In this document: piece by piece, positions 1-7,235 of the stretch
Position numbering within the stretch: the first letter of the stretch is position 1
How the letters are laid out: each line of letters starts with the position of its first letter
Source: an uncultured Prevotella sp.
GTDB lineage: Bacteria; Bacteroidota; Bacteroidia; Bacteroidales; Bacteroidaceae
Assembly: GCA_937916405.1 (NCBI GenBank)
Contig: CALFUF010000070.1
Location: 1-20,307 of the forward strand
Direction of reading: 5' to 3'
DNA: 20,307 nucleotides
The notes under the pieces: generated by a model
Told to the model about the DNA's origin: nothing
Databases searched by the model: none
What the model saw: only the letters and a program-made list of their open reading frames with translations
Position numbers and translations under genes: made by a program

Positions 1-848
1 TTCCATACGTCAAAACACATCGCCTGCAAGCCAGAGGCGGAGTTCGCCGTGAACTCGTCAGCAAAGTATGTCAGGGACAGTCCGTTCTGATGGAAAGCCA
101 TCCAGAAGAAGATGACGACAGCGAAGACAAGACACAAAGCGACGATACGCTGCATGGTCTCCTCCCTCGACAACTCCTCGACAGCGTTATCAGCAGCCTG
201 TGCTGCCTTCTTCGTACCACCCTCCGTATGACGGAAGGTAGAGCGGAAGATATTATAGATGGCGATAGACAGGATCAGTGACGCACAGGCAACAGCAAAC
301 GAGAAGTGATAGGCGTCGTTGCTGCTATAACCTAACGTGGTCTCCGCATACTCCTTGATCTTGATGGCGGCAGTAGGAGCGAACAGCGCACCAATATTAA
401 TCGCCATATAGAAGATAGAGAAGCCAGCGTCACGCTTGTCCTTATACTGCGGATCGTTATAGAGGTCACCCACCATCACCTGCAGGTTACCCTTGAAGAG
501 TCCTGTGCCGAAACCAATCAGCAACAGGGCGGCAAGCATCACCACAAGGGCAAAGGTGTCACCTCCCAGGGGGACGCTCAGCAGCAGATAGCCTGCGAAC
601 ATGATGATGATACCCGTGGTCACCATCTTGCCGAAGCCGAACTTGTCAGCAAGCATACCACCAAACAGGGGGAAGAAATACACAAACATGAGGAAAGCAC
701 TGTAAATCGTACCGGCAAGCGCAGGTGACAATCCATAGTTAGCCCTCAGAAACAGTGCGAACACTGCGAGCATGGTGTAATAACCAAAGCGCTCTCCCGT
801 ATTGGCGAGAGCCAGTGCGAATAATCCTTTCGGTTGTCCTTCAAACAT
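1..848 (-). CDS. POT/PTR2-family peptide MFS transporter, N-terminal part (runs off the left edge)
   Basis: Inner-membrane proton-dependent oligopeptide transporter family protein; about 282 residues are visible of a family length near 500, so the C-terminal half lies outside the window. The start is the ATG at 848, four bases after the stop of the barrel gene upstream. Visible family marks are a GERFGYY motif in the first membrane helix (residues 18-24), GGMLADKFGFGK in the loop after helix 2 (about 63-74), and FSIFYMAINIGAL (143-155), which fits the PTR2 signature with the NIG core. Later FWMAFHQNG resembles the helix 7 FWxxxxQ motif. The classical ExxER proton-coupling motif is changed: the first Glu is Asn16 (NTGER). 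Family assignment is firm; the substrate (di/tripeptides or another small molecule) and coupling are inferred. No Shine-Dalgarno sequence is visible; it is probably co-transcribed with the two genes before it. Confidence 0.88.
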   Translation of the reverse strand, partial: MFEGQPKGLFALALANTGERFGYYTMLAVFALFLRANYGLSPALAGTIYSAFLMFVYFFPLFGGMLADKFGFGKMVTTGIIIMFAGYLLLSVPLGGDTFALVVMLAALLLIGFGTGLFKGNLQVMVGDLYNDPQYKDKRDAGFSIFYMAINIGALFAPTAAIKIKEYAETTLGYSSNDAYHFSFAVACASLILSIAIYNIFRSTFRHTEGGTKKAAQAADNAVEELSREETMQRIVALCLVFAVVIFFWMAFHQNGLSLTYFADEFTANSASGLQAMCFDVW

Positions 849-852
849 AGTA

Positions 853-1602
853 TTATTTTATTTTATCGTTTTTAGTCTTCACAATATCAAAGAGATAGGT
901 CGCCTTGATGACAATCTGTCCGAAGTTAGACTTTCCGAAATAGTCGCTCTTCGTGTTGCCATAGATATTCCCCAATCCATAATAGTAACGACCCTCCAGC
1001 ATGAAATGTCCTACCTTGGGGACGGAGAACTCTATACCGGCACCGCCGGCAATACCATAGTCAAACTTCTTCTCGACAGGCATCGACTCCTGTGCCACGA
1101 TATTAGAACTGCGGGGCTCTGTCGGCGCATAGCCCTCCACCAGGTTGGTATTCGTCGACTCACCCAGGAAGATGCCAAACTGGGGACCTATCTGGAAGAA
1201 GCCCTGCAAGCCCTTGCGCTCCCTTCCCCAGCCCAGTCGTGCGAGGAGGGGAATCTGCAGATACGTCATCTTACGCTCATAATGCAATGCGGTAGCGTCA
1301 CCCTCATAATACAGGGGTTGGTTGGTCAGTCCTTGTATCTTCTCCTTCCATCCCACTTGTGCGATATTCACCTCAGCGACTATCGCGCAAATGCTCTTGA
1401 AATATTTCTCACAGGTATAACGGAACGTGACACCAGCCGTCATACCACCCAGCATGCTTTGTGGCACGTCAGGTGTGAATCCGACATTACTCAAGATATA
1501 GCCGCCATTCACACCTATGGCAAAGTCTGTACGATACTCTCCTACTTGCGCCTTCATCACAATAGGAGTCAATAACAATATGATAACCAGTAGTTTACGC
1601 AT
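853..1602 (-). CDS. outer-membrane beta-barrel protein (OMP_b-brl / 'PorT family' type)
   Basis: A 249-residue protein with a signal peptide (MRKLLVIILLLTPIVMKAQ) followed by alternating hydrophobic/polar strands rich in Gly, Tyr and Phe, such as VGHFMLEGRYYYGLGNIYG and FFQIGPQFGIFLG, the usual look of the small beta-barrels of Bacteroidota outer membranes. An open frame begins at a TTG at 1611, but the ATG at 1602 puts the signal peptide at the N terminus and lies just after the TGA stop (1608-1610) of the LysM gene, so I chose it. It sits between the LysM gene and the peptide transporter, with gaps of a few bases, which indicates one transcript. Databases often call this family PorT-like; nothing here shows it is the true type IX secretion component PorT. 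Function is unknown beyond an outer-membrane location. Confidence 0.8.
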   Translation of the reverse strand: MRKLLVIILLLTPIVMKAQVGEYRTDFAIGVNGGYILSNVGFTPDVPQSMLGGMTAGVTFRYTCEKYFKSICAIVAEVNIAQVGWKEKIQGLTNQPLYYEGDATALHYERKMTYLQIPLLARLGWGRERKGLQGFFQIGPQFGIFLGESTNTNLVEGYAPTEPRSSNIVAQESMPVEKKFDYGIAGGAGIEFSVPKVGHFMLEGRYYYGLGNIYGNTKSDYFGKSNFGQIVIKATYLFDIVKTKNDKIK

Positions 1603-1607
1603 GACTA

Positions 1608-2999
1608 TCAAAAGTAAATTGTTTCCACACTACGCTCTGGTTGATAATGTACGAACATCATACTCCTGTTCTTCAACCCACCGTTACCAATGCGCTCGAA
1701 ATGCAGGGGTGTCTGGATGGGGGTATAGCCTACCATACCCGATCCACCTGTGAAATTCTTGCCATACATGTGGATACCTTTTAGGAGGAAGTACGCATGG
1801 TCGAAACCTGTAATGGCGAAACGTGGCAACGCACTCATCATGTCTGTATGGAAGTTCCAGCGATACTTCTGCATGATACGCTCTGTACGGGGTGATGACA
1901 GATTGGTATAGAAGGGGGCTGGGATATACGTGTCAAACTTATAGAAGTTCTCTAACTGATGACGAGTATAGAGCATCCAGTCTGTATAGCCGAACACGCT
2001 GATGCGCAGTTCCGGATGCGACAGGCGTAGTCCGTTGAGCTTTGCCATCGCGGCATTAAGCTCCTTGGAACGTCCTGTATTCAGAATCACCATATTACGC
2101 TTGGTAGGACTGAATGACTTGAAGAACATCGCGTCACTGGAGTTCAGATTGGTAATCTTATAGGCAATTCCCTTCGCATCCAACTTACGACGTAAGCCAA
2201 AGGTGAAGATACCCTTCTGACTCGTCGTGTCGTTACAATCAATAAAGACGGGATGAGTGTCGCTGAAACGATCCATGAAATGCTCGATCACTGACTCGTT
2301 CTGTTCTGTCTGTGGCTGGTATACCTGCATAAGATTGCGGTTAACAAGTATCTCATGACTATTGATAGAGAACGGGATGAACACCTTGATGTCATGCTCA
2401 GTGGCGAAATCAGCAAGGGGCTTCACCATCTTGGAGTACAACGGACCGATAATCACGTCACAATCGGCAGCCTTCGAGTCTTGCAGGAAGGTACGGATGT
2501 CCGTATCCTCTGCCACATTCCAAGTACGGATATCGGTAGAGATATGATTTGCACGCAGACTGTCACAAGCCATCAGAATACCCCGATAGTACTCCAGCAT
2601 ACGCTTTCCATCTCCATTGATCTTATGCAGTGGTAACATCACACCCACACGAACCTCACGATTACGTACATCCACCACCTCGTTCTTAGGTTTGGCGGGG
2701 GCTGCGGGCTGTTGACTACTGGCTGTTGGCTGGTCACCCACAGGTGCCTGCGGCTGGTTCTTCGACCAAGGGATATTGATGACAGCACCTTTCTTCAACT
2801 CATAACCCGGCGTATTCATCTCCGGGTTCGCATCAATGAGTTCCTGGATGGTGATACCATACATACGGGAGATACCAAAGATGGTCTCCTTTCGTTTCAC
2901 CTCATGCTGTTGCCGTATCTTGGGTTGTTGGGCAAGTGCCGTCTCTGTCGTCAAAGCCATCAATAGCAACAATATCACATATCTGAATAATCGCTTCAT
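1608..2999 (-). CDS. LysM domain protein with periplasmic-binding-protein-like (type 1) C-terminal domain
   Basis: A 463-residue exported protein. Residues 1-24 form a signal peptide ending ALAQ. A LysM domain covers about 32-77 (QHEVKRKETIFGISRMYGIT, then ELKKGAVINIP), a fold that binds peptidoglycan N-acetylglucosamine chains. A Pro/Gln/Ala-rich linker (about 80-107) leads to a roughly 350-residue domain starting VRVGVMLPLH, with CDVIIGPLYS and VFIPFS, typical of type 1 periplasmic-binding (receptor ligand-binding) folds. Such LysM plus binding-domain proteins are common in Bacteroidota and are of unknown ligand. The likely job is a wall-anchored periplasmic sensor or binding protein; this is inference. 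The frame opens at a GTG at 3005, but ATG 2999 starts the signal peptide cleanly. First gene of the unit continuing with the barrel and peptide transporter genes; a -7 box lies about 25 bases upstream. Confidence 0.85.
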   Translation of the reverse strand: MKRLFRYVILLLLMALTTETALAQQPKIRQQHEVKRKETIFGISRMYGITIQELIDANPEMNTPGYELKKGAVINIPWSKNQPQAPVGDQPTASSQQPAAPAKPKNEVVDVRNREVRVGVMLPLHKINGDGKRMLEYYRGILMACDSLRANHISTDIRTWNVAEDTDIRTFLQDSKAADCDVIIGPLYSKMVKPLADFATEHDIKVFIPFSINSHEILVNRNLMQVYQPQTEQNESVIEHFMDRFSDTHPVFIDCNDTTSQKGIFTFGLRRKLDAKGIAYKITNLNSSDAMFFKSFSPTKRNMVILNTGRSKELNAAMAKLNGLRLSHPELRISVFGYTDWMLYTRHQLENFYKFDTYIPAPFYTNLSSPRTERIMQKYRWNFHTDMMSALPRFAITGFDHAYFLLKGIHMYGKNFTGGSGMVGYTPIQTPLHFERIGNGGLKNRSMMFVHYQPERSVETIYF

Positions 3000-3024
3000 A
3001 ATCACTTTTTAGTTATTTTGCTTG

Positions 3025-3032
3025 CAAAATTA
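3025..3032 (-). promoter_or_regulatory. Bacteroidota-type -7 box (TAATTTTG) for the LysM operon
   Basis: TAATTTTG matches the TAnnTTTG -7 element used by the primary sigma factor of Bacteroidota. It is 26 bases upstream of the ATG at 2999, predicting a 5' leader of about 20 bases. No good -33 TTTG is seen at the expected distance. The box is part of a perfect palindrome ATTTTGC-TT-GCAAAAT (3015-3030). Confidence 0.55.
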
Positions 3033-3066
3033 CAAAAAAAGATGCGGTTAATCCTATATTTTTCTG

Positions 3067-3074
3067 TAATTTTG
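3067..3074 (+). promoter_or_regulatory. Bacteroidota-type -7 box (TAATTTTG) for the CTD protein-uvrA unit
   Basis: TAATTTTG fits TAnnTTTG and ends only four bases before the ATG at 3079. Transcription from it would begin at or within a few bases of the start codon, giving a leaderless or almost leaderless mRNA. No clear -33 TTTG is found 19-21 bases upstream. It is likely also the promoter for uvrA, which overlaps the end of the next gene. Confidence 0.55.
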
Positions 3075-3078
3075 CAGT

Positions 3079-3519
3079 ATGAAAACAATTTTATATGCTT
3101 TTCTTTTGCTTTTAGCCCTTGTGGCAATGCCCTCTTTCGCCGTTATTGATGATGACGATGATGATGAAGAAACCGTTGACAGCACCACGTTGCAGGCAAG
3201 TAAACTGGAGATGCCCAACGCTTTCTCACCTAATGGCGACGGTGTCAATGATAAGTATCAGGCAAAATCCACCTATCAGAACATCGTGGAGTTCAAGGGG
3301 ATGATCTTCAATCGCTGGGGAACATGCCTATATACCTGGACAGACTGGACCGACCCGGAAAAGGGATGGGACGGCACCTACAAGGGGAGACCCGTGAAGG
3401 ATGGTGTCTATTTCGTCCGTGTCCGTGCCAAAGGGGGTGATGGAAAAGAATATGACATCAAGAAAGATGTCAATCTACTACGTAAATATAATACGGTAGC
3501 TGGCAGCAATGAGCAATGA
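3079..3519 (+). CDS. small secreted protein consisting of a type B (gliding motility-associated) C-terminal domain
   Basis: A 146-residue protein: signal peptide (MKTILYAFLLLLALVAMPSFA), a run of six Asp plus two Glu directly after the predicted cleavage site (residues 24-31), a short linker, and then a domain from about residue 44 (MPNAFSPNGDGVND, FKGMIFNRWG, GWDGTYKGRPVKDGVYFVRV, DVNLLR). This is the gliding motility-associated C-terminal domain (CHU_C/TIGR04131 type), which in other proteins is the recognition tail of type IX secretion cargo. Here there is no cargo in front, so the domain itself, with its acidic head, is the mature protein. A 12-residue tail follows the conserved LLR end. 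The stop overlaps the uvrA start by 11 bases, so both are probably translated from one mRNA. Function unknown; surface-displayed structural or adaptor roles are possible. Confidence 0.85.
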   Translation: MKTILYAFLLLLALVAMPSFAVIDDDDDDEETVDSTTLQASKLEMPNAFSPNGDGVNDKYQAKSTYQNIVEFKGMIFNRWGTCLYTWTDWTDPEKGWDGTYKGRPVKDGVYFVRVRAKGGDGKEYDIKKDVNLLRKYNTVAGSNEQ

Positions 3520-6334
3520 CCAGAAAATCAATGTATGGGGTGCCAGAGTCCACAATCTGAAGAATGTGGACGTGGAGATCCCCCGTCAGTCACTGACCGT
3601 CATCACCGGTCTCAGTGGCTCAGGTAAGTCATCCCTTGCTTTCGACACCATCTTTGCCGAGGGACAACGCCGTTATATCGAGACTTTCTCTGCCTATGCC
3701 CGTAATTTTCTAGGAGGGATGGAGCGTCCTGATGTGGATAAGATCACAGGACTCTCGCCTGTCATCAGCATTGAGCAGAAGACGACCAATAAGAATCCTC
3801 GTTCTACAGTAGGTACCACTACGGAGGTTTACGACTACATGCGACTGCTCTATGCCCGTGCCGGAAAGGCTTACAGCTATATGACTGGTGAGCCGATGGT
3901 GAAATATACGGAGGAGAAAGTGATTGACATGGTAACCCACGATTATACGGGTAGGAAGATTCTGATTCTTGCTCCTGTAGTCAGAAGTCGTAAGGGTCAT
4001 TATCGGGAACTCTTCGAGAGTATGCGCCGCAAAGGCTATCTCCATGTCCGTGTGGATGGCGAGGTGAAAGAGATTACCCGTGGCATGAAGGTCGACCGCT
4101 ATAAGAACCATGATATTGAGGTGGTCATCGACCGACTTGCCGTCAAGGATACTGTTGACGATCGTCTCAAGAAGAGCATCCAGATTGCCATGAAACAAGG
4201 GGAGGGACTTCTGATGATCATGGATTACGAGACGGGAGCCGTGAAGCATTTCTCCAAGCGACTGATGTGTCCTACCACAGGTATCTCGTATAGCGATCCT
4301 GCCCCCAACACCTTCTCGTTCAACTCCCCACAGGGAGCCTGTCCTCATTGTAAGGGCTTGGGATATATCAACGAGATAGACTTGGAGAGGGTGATTCCTA
4401 ATCGTAAGCTGAGCATCCATGACGGTGCTGTCGTTCCTTTGGGGAAATACAAGAACCAGATGATATTCTGGCAGATTGACGCCATCCTTCAAAAATATGA
4501 GTGTACCATCAAGACACCTGTCAATGATATCCCTGAGGAAGCGCTGAGCGAGATTCTGTATGGCTCGTTGGAGACCATTCGCATCGACAAGGAGCTGGTA
4601 CACACGTCCAGTGACTATTTTGTGAGCTTTGACGGCGTGGTGAAATACCTGCGGAATGTGATGGAGAATGATGAGAGCACCAGTGGACAGAAATGGGCTG
4701 ACCAGTTCCTGGCGGAGTGTGAGTGTCCTGAGTGCCATGGGCAACGGCTCCATCGTGAGGCTTTATCCTATCGCATCTGGGACAAGAACATCTCGGAACT
4801 CGCCAATATGGACCTGACGGAACTGCGGGAATGGCTGGACAAGGTGGAGGAACACATGGACCACCAGCAACAGCAGATTGCTGCGGAGATACTGAAGGAG
4901 ATACGTACCCGACTGGACTTTCTGTTGGAGGTAGGTCTTGATTACCTGGCACTCAACCGTCAGTCGGCATCTCTCTCTGGTGGTGAGAGTCAGCGCATCC
5001 GTCTTGCCACGCAGATTGGCTCGCAACTCGTCAATGTGCTGTATATCCTCGATGAACCTAGTATAGGACTGCATCAGCGGGATAACGACCGACTGATTCG
5101 TTCCCTCAAAGAACTGCGTGACCTCGGCAACACCGTTATTGTGGTGGAACATGACCGTGACATGATGCTCAATGCCGACTATATCGTGGATATCGGTCCT
5201 AAGGCTGGACGCAAAGGTGGTGAGGTGGTGTTCCAAGGTACCGTCGACGAGATGATGAAGGCTAAGACCATTACGGCACAATATCTGAGTGGAGAACGGA
5301 ATATCGAGATACCACCATCACGACGCAAAGGCAATGGCAAGAGCCTGTGGCTCCGTGGCTGTCGGGGTAATAACCTGAAGAATATCGACGTGGAGTTCCC
5401 ATTGGGTAAACTGATTCTCGTCACAGGAGTCAGTGGCTCTGGTAAGTCAACGCTCATTAACGAGACACTCTACCCCATCCTCTCCAAGCATTTCTATCGG
5501 TCGCTGCAGGCTCCGATGCCATATGAGAGTATCGAGGGACTGGAATATATAGATAAGGTGGTGAATGTCGACCAGAGTCCTATTGGTCGTACCCCACGTT
5601 CTAACCCAGCGACTTACACGGGTGTCTTCTCGGATATCCGCTCCTTGTTCGTCAATCTGCCAGAGGCACAGATCCGTGGTTACAAGCCCGGACGCTTCTC
5701 TTTCAATGTGAAAGGCGGGCGCTGTGAGACCTGCGGTGGTAACGGGTATAAGACGATAGAGATGAATTTCCTGCCTGACATACAGGTTCCTTGTGAGGAG
5801 TGTCATGGTAAACGCTATAATCGGGAGACCCTGGAGGTGCGTTTCAAGGGTAAGTCGATTGCTGATGTGCTCGACATGACGATTAACCAAGCCGTGGAGT
5901 TCTTCGAGAACGTCCCTGATATTCGGCGTAAGATCAAGACTATCCAAGAGGTGGGTCTGGGTTATATCAAACTCGGACAACCCTCAACGACCCTCAGTGG
6001 TGGTGAGAGCCAGCGTGTGAAACTTGCCACCGAACTGTCGAAGAAAGATACTGGAAAGACCCTTTATATCCTTGACGAGCCTACTACTGGCCTGCATTTC
6101 GAGGACATACGCATCCTCATGGATGTACTACAGAAACTCGTAGACCGTGGCAATACCGTCATCATCATCGAGCACAATCTGGATGTCATCAAACTCGCTG
6201 ACTATATTATCGATATGGGACCAGAGGGCGGTCGCAATGGTGGCACCGTCCTTTCCATAGGTACTCCCGAAGAAATCGCCAAGAGCAAGAAGGGCTATAC
6301 CCCCAAGTTCTTGAAAGCGGAACTAAAGCGATAA
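3509..6334 (+). CDS. uvrA: UvrABC excision nuclease subunit A
   Basis: Cytoplasmic DNA damage-recognition ATPase of nucleotide excision repair, which with UvrB locates lesions and loads UvrB. The 941-residue length is normal for UvrA. Two ABC ATPase halves are complete: Walker A GLSGSGKS (34-41) and GVSGSGKST (640-648), ABC signatures LSGGESQR at about 489-496 and 829-836, and Walker B/ILDEP after each. The second zinc finger is intact (C739, C742, C762, C765). The first has C254, then Thr257 where the second Cys usually lies, then C278 and C281, so it may not bind zinc in the standard way. ATG 3509 lies inside the end of the secreted CTD gene (11-base overlap), with no clear Shine-Dalgarno sequence, suggesting translational coupling. 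No LexA-like box was recognised. Confidence 0.97.
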   Translation: MSNDQKINVWGARVHNLKNVDVEIPRQSLTVITGLSGSGKSSLAFDTIFAEGQRRYIETFSAYARNFLGGMERPDVDKITGLSPVISIEQKTTNKNPRSTVGTTTEVYDYMRLLYARAGKAYSYMTGEPMVKYTEEKVIDMVTHDYTGRKILILAPVVRSRKGHYRELFESMRRKGYLHVRVDGEVKEITRGMKVDRYKNHDIEVVIDRLAVKDTVDDRLKKSIQIAMKQGEGLLMIMDYETGAVKHFSKRLMCPTTGISYSDPAPNTFSFNSPQGACPHCKGLGYINEIDLERVIPNRKLSIHDGAVVPLGKYKNQMIFWQIDAILQKYECTIKTPVNDIPEEALSEILYGSLETIRIDKELVHTSSDYFVSFDGVVKYLRNVMENDESTSGQKWADQFLAECECPECHGQRLHREALSYRIWDKNISELANMDLTELREWLDKVEEHMDHQQQQIAAEILKEIRTRLDFLLEVGLDYLALNRQSASLSGGESQRIRLATQIGSQLVNVLYILDEPSIGLHQRDNDRLIRSLKELRDLGNTVIVVEHDRDMMLNADYIVDIGPKAGRKGGEVVFQGTVDEMMKAKTITAQYLSGERNIEIPPSRRKGNGKSLWLRGCRGNNLKNIDVEFPLGKLILVTGVSGSGKSTLINETLYPILSKHFYRSLQAPMPYESIEGLEYIDKVVNVDQSPIGRTPRSNPATYTGVFSDIRSLFVNLPEAQIRGYKPGRFSFNVKGGRCETCGGNGYKTIEMNFLPDIQVPCEECHGKRYNRETLEVRFKGKSIADVLDMTINQAVEFFENVPDIRRKIKTIQEVGLGYIKLGQPSTTLSGGESQRVKLATELSKKDTGKTLYILDEPTTGLHFEDIRILMDVLQKLVDRGNTVIIIEHNLDVIKLADYIIDMGPEGGRNGGTVLSIGTPEEIAKSKKGYTPKFLKAELKR

Positions 6335-6357
6335 AAGATAAAGATATCACTTATCTC

Positions 6358-6423
6358 AGTAAATTCAGTGTGTTTACTTAGTAAATTCAGTGTATTTAGT
6401 GAGTAAATTCACTGAATTTACTT
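6358..6423 (+). repeat. three 22-bp tandem imperfect repeats, each partly palindromic
   Basis: Units at 6358-6379, 6380-6401 and 6402-6423 all begin AGTAAATTCA. Each can fold on itself through AGTAAA and TTTACT (or TTTAGT in unit 2). In unit 3 the symmetry is perfect: AGTAAATTCA, one base C, TGAATTTACT (6402-6422). They lie 23 bases after the uvrA stop. They could act as a weak terminator, an RNA-stabilising hairpin, or binding sites for a dimeric protein; no U-tract follows, so a classical terminator is doubtful. Confidence 0.8.
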
Positions 6424-6464
6424 TGATGCCCCTATAGTCCGTATTTAATGGAGATGATTTGACA

Positions 6465-6493
6465 CAAAAAAGGAGCACATCCGAAGATGTGCC
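6465..6493 (-). terminator. Rho-independent terminator for the small barrel gene
   Basis: Read on the minus strand, the stem GCACATC (6492-6486), a TTCG tetraloop, and GATGTGC (6481-6475) are followed by TCC and a run of six T (6471-6466). It lies 42 bases after the TAA of the barrel gene. The UUCG loop is unusually stable. Confidence 0.88.
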
Positions 6494-6534
6494 CCCACTT
6501 AGGAAATTTATTTAAATATAATGCTTTTCCTTTA

Positions 6535-7059
6535 TTAGAGATTGTAGTAAACACTGAACTGGAGGCTGCTACCATCAAGACCGATGTTGAAATCGTCACC
6601 CTTAGGACCATCGGTAACCTTTGAATGCGCATAAGAAAGTGCACCAATCTTGGTTACAAAGCTGATCTTTTCGTTCAAGTTAACAGCAAGACCTGGGAAC
6701 AGACCTACTCCGAAAGTGTTAGTCTTAACATCACCAGCCTTGGTGTAGTCGTAAGCAAGACCTAAGTCACAGAAGAGATTAACCTTCTCCCACTTTACGA
6801 AAGTATGACGGAGATAAGGAGCAATGGTGAAGCCATTTGTCTTATCGTCACCAGACTTCTTGTAAGTATAACCGATACCCAGTCCTACAGCCCATTTCTC
6901 ATCCAGGTTGTAACCAACCTCAGGAACGATTTTGAAAGTGTTGGTCTTTACATCGGCAATCTTCATGTGGTTGTAACCTACACCACCACCAACATACCAC
7001 TGAGCGTTCATTGTTGTTGCCATTGCTACTGCAACGAGGGTCATCAAAATCTTTTTCAT
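6535..7059 (-). CDS. small outer-membrane beta-barrel protein with internal repeats
   Basis: A 174-residue protein with a signal peptide (MKKILMTLVAVAMATTMNAQ) and then continuous amphipathic strands (WYVGGGVGYNH, WAVGLGIGYTY, VNLFCDLGLAYDY, LQFSVYYNL) ending in an aromatic/Leu terminus, as expected for an OmpA/OmpX-like eight-strand barrel in the outer membrane. A loop motif D(V/D)KTNxF occurs three times, at about 36-42, 71-77 and 110-116, roughly every 35-39 residues, which suggests duplication of strand pairs; the first and third copies are close at DNA level too. The gene stands alone, with its own -7 box about 75 bases upstream and a strong terminator. Ligand and role unknown; an abundant structural or adhesion porin-like protein would fit. 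Confidence 0.82.
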   Translation of the reverse strand: MKKILMTLVAVAMATTMNAQWYVGGGVGYNHMKIADVKTNTFKIVPEVGYNLDEKWAVGLGIGYTYKKSGDDKTNGFTIAPYLRHTFVKWEKVNLFCDLGLAYDYTKAGDVKTNTFGVGLFPGLAVNLNEKISFVTKIGALSYAHSKVTDGPKGDDFNIGLDGSSLQFSVYYNL

Positions 7060-7132
7060 AATTCTTTTTACCTTTTTAAATTAATAATTATCCTAATTTC
7101 TTGTTCATTGCAACTCTTTCTGAATTGCGATG

Positions 7133-7140
7133 CAAAGGTA
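7133..7140 (-). promoter_or_regulatory. -7 box (TACCTTTG) for the small barrel gene
   Basis: TACCTTTG is an exact TAnnTTTG match and is followed by C, the commonest context in this phylum. It is 73 bases upstream of ATG 7059, predicting a leader of about 70 bases that is A/T-rich. No clear -33 TTTG at 19-21 bases spacing. Confidence 0.65.
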
Positions 7141-7206
7141 AGGACTTTTTCCTTTCGCTGTCCCCGTTATCGCACACAAAATGGCAAAAAGGGGTGTTTT
7201 AGATGA

Positions 7207-7224
7207 CTTAAATCAAGATTTAAG
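7207..7224. promoter_or_regulatory. 18-bp palindrome midway between divergent promoters (possible operator)
   Basis: CTTAAATCAAGATTTAAG has perfect 8-base arms (7207-7214 and 7217-7224) separated by AA. Its centre is about 83 bases from both facing -7 boxes (7133-7140 minus, 7292-7299 plus). The symmetry and location suggest a dimeric regulator site, but no family is identifiable from the sequence. Confidence 0.45.
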
Positions 7225-7235
7225 GGGAATTTTCT

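Noticed and set aside
802..1575. 257-codon plus-strand frame across the barrel gene
   Set aside because: Lies antisense to a clear signal-peptide barrel protein and has no family features.
853..1602. True PorT of the type IX secretion system
   Set aside because: The barrel shares only general small-barrel features and family naming; gene context gives no support, so the specific name was not used.
3148..3165. GAT/GAC microsatellite as a phase-variation tract
   Set aside because: Only six codons, interrupted by GAC, and changes of three bases would keep the frame, so switching off is not possible by unit slippage.
3710..4753. Long open frame antisense to uvrA (347 codons)
   Set aside because: It is a shadow of the uvrA coding frame: no recognisable domain, low-complexity His/Leu-rich product, no promoter or ribosome site.
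6358..6423. CRISPR array
   Set aside because: Repeats are directly adjacent with no spacers, differ from each other, and no cas gene is in the window.
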